Shown: positions 1-6,820 of the stretch, one piece after another
Layout: each line of letters opens with the position of its first letter
Position numbering within the stretch: the stretch's first letter is position 1
NCBI GenBank assembly: GCA_002347405.1
Contig: DDXB01000039.1
Span: 19,984 to 33,078, forward strand
Length of the DNA: 13,095 bases
Direction of reading: 5' to 3'
DNA from: Rhodocyclaceae bacterium UBA2271
GTDB taxonomy: Bacteria; Pseudomonadota; Gammaproteobacteria; Burkholderiales; Rhodocyclaceae
Program-made: the position numbers and the translations under genes
The notes under the pieces: model-generated
Database searches by the model: none
Told to the model about the DNA's origin: nothing
Seen by the model: only the letters and a program-made list of their open reading frames with translations

Positions 1-1679
1 CCGCGGTTGGTGTATTTCTTGGCGATCGAGATCACCAGGCGCAGGTTGGCCTCGGTCATCTCGCGCTTGGCGCGGCGCGCCTTGGCCTCGCCGGTAGACA
101 TCTTCTTGTTGATGTCCTTGAGTTCCTTGAGCGAAATGCCGATGCGGTCCTGCAGGTCGATCAGGGCCTGCTGCTCCTCGAGGATGGCCGGCGCCTGGCG
201 CATCAGCACCGCCGCATAGGGCTTGGCCGACTGCACCTCGCCCTTCAACCAGTCCATGTTGGTTTCGTTGCCCGGAAACACCTTGATGAAGTGCGAACGC
301 GGCATGTGGGTCTTATCCACACACAAATGCAGGATCTTGCGTTCGTGGTTACGCACCGCTTCAACCATGCCCCGCACTGAGTCGCACAGACGTTCGATGG
401 TCCGCGCCGTGAAGCGGATGTTCATCAACTCATCCGAAATCTGCCGCTGGATACGTAGATAGCTCTTGTCCAGCGAGCCGCGCTTGACCAGCGCCGGCAT
501 CAGCTTGCCATACAGATGATGGATGGTGGCAAAGCGCTCGAGGGCATCCTGCTTCAGTTTCAGCAACGAAGCGGTGACCCGGGCTTCGGCAGCTTCCTCG
601 TCATCCTCGTCGATATCCCCCTCTTCATCGCTGCTTTCGTCGTCATCCTCGTTGTCTGCCTTGGCGTCGATGTCCTCATTCGGCGCACTAGGATCAAGCA
701 GGCCATCGACCACTTCATCGATGCGCATTTCTTCCAGTGCTACCTTGTTGGCCATGTCGAGGATTTCGACGATGGTCGTCGGACAGGCGGAAATTGCCAG
801 AACCATGTGGCGCAGACCTTCCTCGATACGCTTGGCGATCTCGATTTCGCCCTCGCGCGTCAGCAGCTCGACCGTGCCCATTTCGCGCATGTACATGCGT
901 ACCGGGTCGGTGGTGCGACCAAACTCGGAATCGACCGATGACAGCGCTTGTTCGGCCTCTTCCTCGGCCTCGGCAGCATCGACCGACGAAGTGGTCTGTT
1001 CGCTCAGCAACAAGTCTTCGGGCGCCGGCGCTTGATCGAAGACCTGGATGCCCATGTCGCTGAAGGTGCTGATGATCGACTCGATCTGCTCGGCATCGAC
1101 CAGGTCGTCCGGCAGGTGGTCGTTGATCTCGCCATAGGTGAGGAAACCGCGCTCCTTGCCCAGCGTGATCAGGGTTTTCAGTCGGGTGCGGCGCGCTTCC
1201 AGGTCAACCGTCGCCGGCTGAGACTGCTCAAGGGCGGCCAACATCTGCACGTCCTTGACCTTTTTGGTTTTCCTGGTTCTGGTCCTGGCGGGCCGGTCCG
1301 CGGGAAGCGCGGCAATGACAGCCTCCAGAACCACCGGGGTCGGGATGGTTGCGGGCGCGACCTTGGCGGCAAGCTTGGTGACCTTGCCCTCCTTGACTGG
1401 CGCTGCGGCCCTGACGGGAGCAGACTTGACGGGAGCGCTTTTTTGCCCTGCCTTGGCAGCTTTGCCAGATCCGGCAGATTTGGCAGGCGCTTTTGCCTGG
1501 ACAGCCTTATTGGCGGGTTTCGCCACAGCCTTCGGCGCGGGTTTTCTGGGAGCGGGCTTTGACGCCACTTTTGGGGCAGACTTGGCCACTGTTGCTTTTG
1601 CCGCAGCAGCGCTCGCGGCATGTGCTTTTGCGGCGGGTTTACGGGAAGGTTTGGCGGGCGTTGCAGTTGATTTTGACAT
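1..1679 (-). CDS. rpoD: RNA polymerase primary sigma factor RpoD (sigma-70), 3' end cut by window edge
   Basis: This is the housekeeping sigma factor that directs RNA polymerase to most promoters. The frame is open from an ATG at 1679 to the left edge, giving 559 residues; compared with the E. coli protein roughly the last 220 residues (rest of region 2, regions 3 and 4) lie outside the window. In order: a Lys/Ala/Pro-rich tail (about 1-140), region 1.1 (about 141-215), region 1.2 with DPVRMYMREMG (258-268), the non-conserved region with a very acidic run (about 336-364), and the start of region 2 with EANLRLVISIAKKYTNR at the edge. The tail is absent from E. coli RpoD. The ATG has only a poor ribosome site upstream. 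rpoD follows dnaG by 52 bp as last visible gene of the operon, and a TATAAT box sits in that gap. The identity is certain; the start could be later within the tail. Confidence 0.97.
   Translation of the reverse strand, partial: MSKSTATPAKPSRKPAAKAHAASAAAAKATVAKSAPKVASKPAPRKPAPKAVAKPANKAVQAKAPAKSAGSGKAAKAGQKSAPVKSAPVRAAAPVKEGKVTKLAAKVAPATIPTPVVLEAVIAALPADRPARTRTRKTKKVKDVQMLAALEQSQPATVDLEARRTRLKTLITLGKERGFLTYGEINDHLPDDLVDAEQIESIISTFSDMGIQVFDQAPAPEDLLLSEQTTSSVDAAEAEEEAEQALSSVDSEFGRTTDPVRMYMREMGTVELLTREGEIEIAKRIEEGLRHMVLAISACPTTIVEILDMANKVALEEMRIDEVVDGLLDPSAPNEDIDAKADNEDDDESSDEEGDIDEDDEEAAEARVTASLLKLKQDALERFATIHHLYGKLMPALVKRGSLDKSYLRIQRQISDELMNIRFTARTIERLCDSVRGMVEAVRNHERKILHLCVDKTHMPRSHFIKVFPGNETNMDWLKGEVQSAKPYAAVLMRQAPAILEEQQALIDLQDRIGISLKELKDINKKMSTGEAKARRAKREMTEANLRLVISIAKKYTNR
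313..321 (+). promoter_or_regulatory. Perfect DnaA box inside rpoD
   Basis: The nonamer TTATCCACA, the strict consensus DnaA binding site, occurs here on the plus strand within rpoD codons for Cys-Val-Asp-Lys. It may be chance, since it lies in coding sequence, but an identical copy in the same orientation lies before dnaG in the same operon (3475-3483). Function is inferred only from the sequence match. Confidence 0.4.
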
Positions 1680-1716
1680 AGGCGCAGGCTCGGATCGAAT
1701 CACGGCGGAACCCGTA

Positions 1717-1722
1717 ATTATA
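1717..1722 (-). promoter_or_regulatory. Candidate internal promoter -10 box before rpoD
   Basis: A perfect TATAAT reads on the minus strand in the 52-bp dnaG-rpoD gap, about 38 bp before the rpoD ATG. No good -35 hexamer is seen at 16-18 bp spacing (that position is an A-run), so the call rests on the -10 box alone. An rpoD-proximal promoter would let the sigma factor be made independently of rpsU and dnaG, as known in E. coli, where extra rpoD promoters lie within dnaG. Confidence 0.35.
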
Positions 1723-1731
1723 CATGTTTAA

Positions 1732-3465
1732 TCAAGCTCTTTTTTGTGCAAGCAGGCCTGTAAGCATCTGCCTTTCCGCTGGAGAAAGCGCCCCGGCTCG
1801 CGCCCGCGCATTCAATTCGTCGATCTGCCGGGAAAGCGCCCTGTCACGCAGGCGCTCTATGGTATCGATGAAGACATCTTCCTGCTCACCCTCATCACCA
1901 GCATTTTCCTCAATCTGTCCGGACAGCATGGCAATAATTTCCTCGTGCGGGGTAGCGCGAAAATATTCAAGCAGCAAGCCAAGGTTGCCGCCCGCCAAGG
2001 CAGCATGGTCAATCGCCTCGGCTACTGCAACCAGGGCTGCCCCCTCGGCATGGTCGCGGGCAATCAGGTCAAGCGGCAAACGGGCCGCCCGTTCGGGTCG
2101 GCGCAGTACGGCAACGAGGAGGGTGCGCTCCAGCGCATGGGGTGCCGGCCGCATGCGGTTCGGCGGTGGCGCAGCACGATAACGCGCCAGAGGCTTGAGC
2201 CCGCACTGGGCCTCGAGTTCTGCTTGCGATAACTGTGCGTGCCGGGCGATTTCCTTGGAGATTTGCACCCGCAGCACTGGCGCGGATATTTTCTGCAGCA
2301 AGGGCTTGGCGTCGCTGACCAGTTTGGCGCGCCCCTCGGCGGTCGAGGTGTTGCAGTCCTGGATCAGCTTGCGGACGAAATAATCGCTGAGGCGGGTGGC
2401 GTTTTGCGTCTGGTTTACAAATGCTTCCTTGCCATGCTCGCGGACGAATTCATCGGGATCCTGGGTGCCATCCAACTGGAGGATCTCGACACTTTTGCCG
2501 TCTACCAGATGCTCGAGGCTAACCTCCATGGCGCGCCGGGCGGCGCGGTCGCCGGCGCTGTCGCGATCGAAACAGAACACCACGCGGTCGGCAAGCTTTA
2601 CCAGTCGCTGCACGTTCATTCCGGTCGCGGCCGTACCGAGGGTAGCGACAACGTTACCAATCCCGTTCTGTGCCAAGCCAACGACATCCATGTAGCCCTC
2701 GACGACAATGACCATGTTCTGCTGCTGTATTTCTTTGCGCGCCTGCGGCAGACCGTAGAGTTCCTGGCCTTTGTGGAACAACGGGGTTTCCGGTGAATTC
2801 AGGTACTTCGGCTCGCCCTGCCCGAGTACCCGACCACCGAAACCGATGACATTGCCGCGCTGATCCTGGATCGGGAACATCACACGGTCGCGAAAACGGT
2901 CATAACGCCGGCCCTGCTCGTTTTCGATGACCAGCCCGCACTCGACCAGCGCCGGACTGTGATAGTCGTCGAATATTTGCTGCAGGCCCTGCCAATCATC
3001 CGGCGCGAAACCCAGGCCGTAACGAGCGGCTATTTCGCCGGTCAGGCCGCGTCGCTTGAGATAGTCAATCGCCTTGGGTGACGCCTTAAGTTGGTCCTTG
3101 TAAAATTGCGCCGCGCGTGCCATGCGCTCGGTAAGTGGAGCCTGCTGGGCCTTCTGTTGCGAGTGAGCGCCAACCTCGCGTGGCACCGGCAAGCCAAGGC
3201 TGCTGGCAAGTTCCTCCACTGCCTCGACAAAGCCGAGTCCGGCATATTGCATGACAAAACCGACTGCGCTGCCATGGGCGCCACAACCAAAGCAGTGAAA
3301 AAACTGTTTGGCCGGACTGACGGTGAAGGATGGCGTCTTTTCCGAATGAAAAGGACAGCAGGCCTGATAATTGGCACCTGCCTTCTTCAGCGGGACGTAG
3401 CGCTCGACGACGTCGACGATGTCAACGCGCGCAAGCAGTTCCTGAATGAAGCTGTCCGGGATCAT
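1732..3465 (-). CDS. dnaG: DNA primase DnaG
   Basis: Makes the RNA primers for replication, working with the DnaB helicase. It has 577 residues, normal for the family. The CHC2 zinc-binding domain is at the N-terminus (C37, H40, C58, C61, in CPFH and CFGC). The TOPRIM catalytic core carries the metal-binding acidic residues E256 (VVEGYMD) and D300/D302 (FDRDSAGD). The last roughly 130 residues correspond to the DnaB-interaction domain. The ATG at 3465 gives the usual family start (MIPDSFIQELL). The ribosome site is weak: a perfect DnaA box occupies 3475-3483, ending nine bases before the ATG, and supplies only a GGA. It lies 37 bp downstream of yqeY and 52 bp upstream of rpoD in the same operon. 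All key residues are present, so it should be active. Confidence 0.98.
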   Translation of the reverse strand: MIPDSFIQELLARVDIVDVVERYVPLKKAGANYQACCPFHSEKTPSFTVSPAKQFFHCFGCGAHGSAVGFVMQYAGLGFVEAVEELASSLGLPVPREVGAHSQQKAQQAPLTERMARAAQFYKDQLKASPKAIDYLKRRGLTGEIAARYGLGFAPDDWQGLQQIFDDYHSPALVECGLVIENEQGRRYDRFRDRVMFPIQDQRGNVIGFGGRVLGQGEPKYLNSPETPLFHKGQELYGLPQARKEIQQQNMVIVVEGYMDVVGLAQNGIGNVVATLGTAATGMNVQRLVKLADRVVFCFDRDSAGDRAARRAMEVSLEHLVDGKSVEILQLDGTQDPDEFVREHGKEAFVNQTQNATRLSDYFVRKLIQDCNTSTAEGRAKLVSDAKPLLQKISAPVLRVQISKEIARHAQLSQAELEAQCGLKPLARYRAAPPPNRMRPAPHALERTLLVAVLRRPERAARLPLDLIARDHAEGAALVAVAEAIDHAALAGGNLGLLLEYFRATPHEEIIAMLSGQIEENAGDEGEQEDVFIDTIERLRDRALSRQIDELNARARAGALSPAERQMLTGLLAQKRA

Positions 3466-3474
3466 CGGCGCTGA

Positions 3475-3483
3475 TTATCCACA
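3475..3483 (+). promoter_or_regulatory. Perfect DnaA box immediately upstream of dnaG
   Basis: TTATCCACA on the plus strand (TGTGGATAA in the dnaG reading direction) lies in the 37-bp yqeY-dnaG gap, nine bases from the dnaG ATG. It matches the strict DnaA consensus. DnaA bound here could act as a roadblock or repressor for dnaG and rpoD; that role is inference. The adjacent 3493-3502 is a 10-bp GC palindrome (CCGCCGGCGG). Confidence 0.5.
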
Positions 3484-3502
3484 AACGATGCGCCGCCGGC
3501 GG

Positions 3503-3946
3503 TCAGACCAACTTCGACTTGACCAGTTTCGAAATTTCGCCCATGTCGGCGCGTCCCGCGATCTGCGGCTTGACCAGCGCCATCACCTTGCCCATGTCTG
3601 CCGGGGATTTCGCGCCAGCAGTGGCGACCGCCGCAGCGACGATGGCCTCAACCGCGGCGGCACTGAGCGCCTGCGGCATGTAAGCCGCAAGCACCTCAAT
3701 CTCGAACTTTTCGACGTCGGCCAGATCCTGGCGCTTGGCGGCCTCGAACTGGGTGATCGAATCCTTGCGCTGCTTGAGCATCTTTTCGATGACGGCAATG
3801 ACCGCCGCATCGTCAAGCTCGATACGCTCATCCACCTCACGCTGCTTGATGGCGGCCAGCAGCAGGCGGATGGCGCCGAGGCGGGCGGCTTCCTTCGCCT
3901 TCATGGCGAGCTTCATGTCTTCGATGATGCGGACTTTCAGCGACAT
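3503..3946 (-). CDS. yqeY: GatB/YqeY domain protein
   Basis: A 147-residue protein of the GatB/YqeY family. The domain resembles the tail of the GatB subunit of the Asp/Glu-tRNA amidotransferase, but free-standing YqeY proteins have no firmly established reaction; a tRNA-linked role is often suggested. Visible hallmarks are the start MSLKVRIIEDMKLAMKAK, the helix with IRLLLAAIKQREVDER, the segment KRQDLADVEKFEIEVLAAYMP, and the C-terminal helical part with ADMGKVM and KLVKSKLV. The ATG at 3946 was chosen because it gives the family start and has GGAG six bases upstream; the open frame continues 35 codons further up into the rpsU-yqeY gap without support. It lies between rpsU and dnaG, as in many betaproteobacteria. 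Confidence 0.93.
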   Translation of the reverse strand: MSLKVRIIEDMKLAMKAKEAARLGAIRLLLAAIKQREVDERIELDDAAVIAVIEKMLKQRKDSITQFEAAKRQDLADVEKFEIEVLAAYMPQALSAAAVEAIVAAAVATAGAKSPADMGKVMALVKPQIAGRADMGEISKLVKSKLV

Positions 3947-3968
3947 GCGATTCTCCAGAAATGACGAA

Positions 3969-3995
3969 ACCGCCCTCAGCGGTAACCGGGGCGGT
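3969..3995 (-). terminator. Hairpin between rpsU and yqeY, candidate attenuator
   Basis: Seven-base arms ACCGCCC (3969-3975) and GGGCGGT (3989-3995) form a GC-rich stem around a 13-base loop that contains a small palindrome (GGTAACC). In the operon direction the stem is followed by TTCGTCATTT, a poor U-tract, so termination would be partial at best. It lies 23 bp before the yqeY ATG. Confidence 0.35.
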
Positions 3996-4030
3996 ATCAG
4001 CTGCTGGTGCCTGTGTCTTACATAAATTAA

Positions 4031-4043
4031 ACAGGCAACCTGT
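4031..4043 (-). terminator. Short terminator-like hairpin just after rpsU
   Basis: Arms ACAGG and CCTGT (five pairs, three-base loop) begin five bases after the rpsU stop codon and are followed, in the operon direction, by TTAATTTATG. The stem is short, but the placement matches the known E. coli terminator between rpsU and dnaG, which lowers primase expression relative to S21. Partial termination is inferred. Confidence 0.35.
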
Positions 4044-4047
4044 GGAA

Positions 4048-4260
4048 TCAATACATCTTTGGCGGCAGCAACTGGCTGCGAATGCGCTTGTGATGGCGCT
4101 TCACGGCCGCAGACAGCTTGCGCTTGCGCTCGGAGGTAGGCTTCTCGTAGAACTCGCGGGAGCGCAATTCTGTGAGCGTACCGGCCTTCTCGATGGTGCG
4201 CTTGAAGCGACGGATGGCAACCTCGAAAGGCTCATTTTCCTTGACACGAATACCGGGCAT
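4048..4260 (-). CDS. rpsU: 30S ribosomal protein S21
   Basis: Small basic protein of the 30S subunit, involved in translation initiation. It has 70 residues (E. coli S21 has 71). The family signature is clear: MPGIRVKENEPFEVAIRRFK, then REFYEKPTSERKRK and a basic C-terminus ending KMY. The ATG at 4260 has AGGA seven bases upstream; the longer open frame above it runs through the promoter and is rejected. It is the first gene of the operon, followed after 101 bp by yqeY with two hairpins in between. A strong promoter lies at 4302-4329, and the divergent cyclase gene begins 137 bp upstream. Confidence 0.98.
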   Translation of the reverse strand: MPGIRVKENEPFEVAIRRFKRTIEKAGTLTELRSREFYEKPTSERKRKLSAAVKRHHKRIRSQLLPPKMY

Positions 4261-4301
4261 GCGAATTTCCTGAATGGATGGGTTGATGCAGAAAGGGGCG
4301 C

Positions 4302-4329
4302 ATTTTAGCCGTTTCTTTTTGATTGTCAA
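4302..4329 (-). promoter_or_regulatory. Strong sigma-70 promoter of the rpsU-yqeY-dnaG-rpoD operon
   Basis: On the minus strand a perfect -35 box TTGACA (4329-4324) is followed after 16 bases by TAAAAT (4307-4302), one mismatch from the -10 consensus. The expected start of transcription is near 4295, giving a leader of about 35 bases before the rpsU ATG. The strength fits a ribosomal protein operon. No LexA-like box was noticed here. Confidence 0.8.
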
Positions 4330-4374
4330 AGTAAACGGCCTTTTCTGCCTCGACTCATCTCTCACCCTGTTGCG

Positions 4375-4394
4375 CCGCATTGAATACAATGCGG
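4375..4394. promoter_or_regulatory. Perfect 8-bp dyad at the cyclase gene start
   Basis: The arms CCGCATTG (4375-4382) and CAATGCGG (4387-4394) are exact inverse complements around AATA. The dyad covers two of the three possible start codons of the cyclase gene (TTG 4380, ATG 4389) and contains TACAAT (4385-4390), a -10-like hexamer. It could be an operator or an mRNA hairpin. No good -35 box is present at the proper distance. Confidence 0.4.
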
Positions 4395-4397
4395 GCG

Positions 4398-5846
4398 ATG
4401 ATAAAGCCCGGCGCCAATGGTGTCAGCGCCAACCCTTCGCTGGCCAACCGTGCAGATGATGAACTGCGGCGTCTGCGCGCCCGGCTCGAGGCGGAAATCG
4501 CCACCCGTCAGGGCATCGAGCAACGTTTGGGCCAGGTGCAGGCGGCCTACTCACGCTTTGTCCCCCCGCAACTCCTTGAATTGCTGGGCAAGGAAAGCAT
4601 TCTCGACGTCGACTGGGGCAACCAGGCCGAAAAGAAAATGACGATCCTGTTCTCCGACATACGCGGCTTCGCCTCGATGTCTGAGCGCATGTCGCCGCAA
4701 CAATGTTTCGATTTCATCAACGCCTACCTGAGCTTCATGGAACCGGTGGTGCTGGCGCACGGCGGCTTCATAGACAAGTATATTGGCGATTCGGTGATGG
4801 CGCTGTTCCCGGCCCGTGGCGACGATGCCCTGCACGCAGCGATCGCCATGCTGGCCGAACTCAATCAGTTCAATGCCCAGCGTGCCATGCTGCTCACCGA
4901 ACTCCCGCCGGACCACCCGGAACGGCGTGCCGCCGCCGAAGTACGCATCGGCATCGGCATGAATTCCGGCTTGTTGATGCTGGGCGTAATTGGCGGCGCC
5001 AGCCGCATGGAAGTCACGGTGATCAGTGACGCAGTCAACCTGGCGTCGCGCGTCGAGGCGCTGACCAAGACCTATCAGACACCGATCCTGATAACCCAGC
5101 ATACCCTCAACAGCATTCGCCACTCGACCAACTTTTCGATCCGCTTCATTGATCGCGTCCGCGTGCGCGGCAAACATTTGGCACAATCGATTTACGAGGT
5201 TTTTGACGCCGATCCGGCACCGCTCAAGGCGGCGAAATTGGCCAGCCGCGGTACTTTCGAAGACGCGCTGGCGCACTATCACTTCCGCCGCATGGAAGAT
5301 GCGTTGACCTTGTTCAGCGATTGTCTGGAGCACAACCCGGGCGATACGCCGGCAGCGGTATATTGGCAGCGTTGTCGCCAGGCCAATCGCGCCCACTCGG
5401 GCGAGGCTGGCGAAACCGATAGCGCCACGCAATGGCGCCCTGAGTATCTGCTTGGCCTGGCGGGGCTGGACGACATGCACCAGGCAATCTTCGGCCATAT
5501 CGTCGCGCTCGCGGATGCCCTGCAACAGGACTCGTCCAGCACAGCCGAACATCTGGTCAACACGCTGGTCGAGTGGACGACAGAGCATTTCGAGTCCGAG
5601 GAACAAATGATGCTGGCGCATGGCTATCCGCATTCGCCGTTTGCCGAGCACCGCCAGCAGCACGAGAAATTCCGTGAGTTTCTCGACACACTCGCAGCCG
5701 AAATCAGCGACGGCAAAACTTCGCCATTGCGGCTGGCCTTTCGTTGTCAATTCCTGCTGCTCGATTGGTTCATCAGTCACATCAACATCACCGACCGCCA
5801 CCTCGAGCGCTATCTGGCCGGCCGCTTAACGCCTGACGCTACCTGA
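4398..5846 (+). CDS. Class III nucleotide cyclase fused to bacteriohemerythrin
   Basis: Probably converts ATP to cAMP under control of a di-iron domain. With the ATG at 4398 it has 482 residues. Residues 20-50 look like a coiled coil. The cyclase domain (about 80-270) has both metal aspartates (D87 in FSDIRGF, D131 in KYIGDS), the base-recognising pair K127 and T207, and the transition-state pair N214 and R218 in VNLASR. A Lys-Thr pair is the class IIIb adenylate cyclase pattern, a class in which some members respond to bicarbonate. Residues 284-326 resemble one TPR unit. The hemerythrin domain (about 345-475) keeps all seven iron ligands: H361, H397, E401, H418, H422, H461, D466. Such domains bind O2 and in some proteins sense redox state or NO. 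No membrane segment or signal peptide is seen. Starts at 4380 (TTG) or 4389 are possible; none has a clear ribosome site. A second cyclase gene follows. Confidence 0.92.
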   Translation: MIKPGANGVSANPSLANRADDELRRLRARLEAEIATRQGIEQRLGQVQAAYSRFVPPQLLELLGKESILDVDWGNQAEKKMTILFSDIRGFASMSERMSPQQCFDFINAYLSFMEPVVLAHGGFIDKYIGDSVMALFPARGDDALHAAIAMLAELNQFNAQRAMLLTELPPDHPERRAAAEVRIGIGMNSGLLMLGVIGGASRMEVTVISDAVNLASRVEALTKTYQTPILITQHTLNSIRHSTNFSIRFIDRVRVRGKHLAQSIYEVFDADPAPLKAAKLASRGTFEDALAHYHFRRMEDALTLFSDCLEHNPGDTPAAVYWQRCRQANRAHSGEAGETDSATQWRPEYLLGLAGLDDMHQAIFGHIVALADALQQDSSSTAEHLVNTLVEWTTEHFESEEQMMLAHGYPHSPFAEHRQQHEKFREFLDTLAAEISDGKTSPLRLAFRCQFLLLDWFISHINITDRHLERYLAGRLTPDAT

Positions 5847-5974
5847 CTACGCCAATTTGGGGAGCCCTTCACGCTAGCCCGGCCCGCAAACATAATTATC
5901 GAGCGCGAGTTGCACCAAAGTGCTAAGCTTACTTCCCCCTATAAATGGCATGGGTAACTCAAGGCGCCCACACG

Positions 5975-6763
5975 ATGGATCGCATCAACGTCATCGAGCA
6001 TCTGCAGGAGGTCATCCAGGACCTTCATGGGACTGGGACGCAGGTCGACCGACAGTTGCAGCGCCATGCGCCGCGCGACCGTTTCGATCCGACGCGTACT
6101 GACGTTTCCCCGCGGATCCGGCGCGCCATCACCGAGCGCCTGCCGGTCGAAGCCATTGTGATGACGGCCGACATTCGCCGCTCCAGTTCGGTGATGAAGG
6201 AATCGATTGACATCCTGCAATTCGCCAACATCCTTGACGATTTTGTTGGTGAATTCCGCACCGTGCTGTGTTATCACAACGGCTGGTTCGACAAATTCAC
6301 CGGCGATGGCTTCATTTGCTACTGGCTGGTCGATGAAGGCTTTGCCGCACAGATGGAAACCGTGCTGGCCTTCTCGGCCACCGTCATGGAAAGCTTCCGC
6401 AGCTATTATTACCCGGCCTTTCTTGCCAACCTGCGCAACATGCCGAGCGGTGTCGGCCTCTCCATCGGCATCGATGCCGGCCCATGCTATGTCGCGCCGG
6501 TGGCAGGCGATCTGACGCTGGTCGGACTGCCGATTGTCGGTGCCGTACGCATGGCCAATGCCGCACGCAAACCCTACGAACTGCTCATGAATGCCTATCC
6601 GGGCAACCGCCTGACTGATGGCGCCAGCCGCAACAGCGGCCAGCTGGCGACCGACCTGCGCTACCAGGCCGCCCCGTGCTGCGTGCAGACCAAGGAATAC
6701 CCCGAAGGCCAGGAGGCTTATGCCTTCAACTTCCTCAAGAACGGCAAGAATCTGTTCGCCTGA
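5975..6763 (+). CDS. Divergent class III nucleotide cyclase domain protein
   Basis: A soluble 262-residue protein with a single cyclase homology domain (about 58-215) after a short helical N-terminus. Both metal aspartates are recognisable, D66 in TADIRRS and D111 in KFTGDG, as is the base-contacting lysine K107. In the last motif, T181 and R192 align with the base-contact and catalytic Arg positions, but the usual transition-state Asn is Val (V188). Product and activity are therefore uncertain: it may be a weak cyclase, use another nucleotide, or work as a partner of the upstream enzyme. The ATG at 5975 is preferred over 5945, which overlaps a TATAAA box (5940-5945) and has no ribosome site; AAGG lies ten bases before 5975. 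It follows the cyclase-hemerythrin gene by 128 bp on the same strand, so a separate promoter is possible. Confidence 0.8.
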   Translation: MDRINVIEHLQEVIQDLHGTGTQVDRQLQRHAPRDRFDPTRTDVSPRIRRAITERLPVEAIVMTADIRRSSSVMKESIDILQFANILDDFVGEFRTVLCYHNGWFDKFTGDGFICYWLVDEGFAAQMETVLAFSATVMESFRSYYYPAFLANLRNMPSGVGLSIGIDAGPCYVAPVAGDLTLVGLPIVGAVRMANAARKPYELLMNAYPGNRLTDGASRNSGQLATDLRYQAAPCCVQTKEYPEGQEAYAFNFLKNGKNLFA

Positions 6764-6764
6764 T

Positions 6765-6806
6765 TCCCGAAAGTCGGCGTGATCGAAGGAAATTCCCTTT
6801 TCGGGA
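6765..6806 (+). terminator. Inverted repeat after the second cyclase gene
   Basis: TCCCGAAA (6765-6772) and TTTCGGGA (6799-6806) are exact 8-base arms separated by 26 bases, starting just after the stop codon. No T-run follows, so it is a weak candidate for a transcript end or an mRNA-stabilising stem. Confidence 0.3.
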
Positions 6807-6820
6807 CTGGAGAGACGAAG

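Noticed and set aside
948..1562. Open frame of 204 codons on the plus strand opposite rpoD
   Set aside because: Low-complexity translation that mirrors the Lys/Ala/Pro-rich RpoD tail and region 1.1; no family match and no ribosome site.
4261..4389. 43-residue N-terminal extension of S21
   Set aside because: It runs through the strong promoter at 4302-4329 and is absent from the S21 family; the ATG at 4260 has a good ribosome site.
4551..5801. Open frame of 416 codons on the minus strand, antisense to the cyclase-hemerythrin gene
   Set aside because: Its translation has no recognisable domain, while the plus strand encodes two complete domains with all catalytic and ligand residues. It is a shadow frame of high-G+C coding sequence.
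5975..6763. Possible Pycsar anti-phage cyclase
   Set aside because: Small stand-alone cyclases occur in Pycsar systems, but no TIR, membrane or other effector gene lies next to it, and the surroundings are core chromosomal genes without mobile elements. The idea is not excluded but is unsupported.
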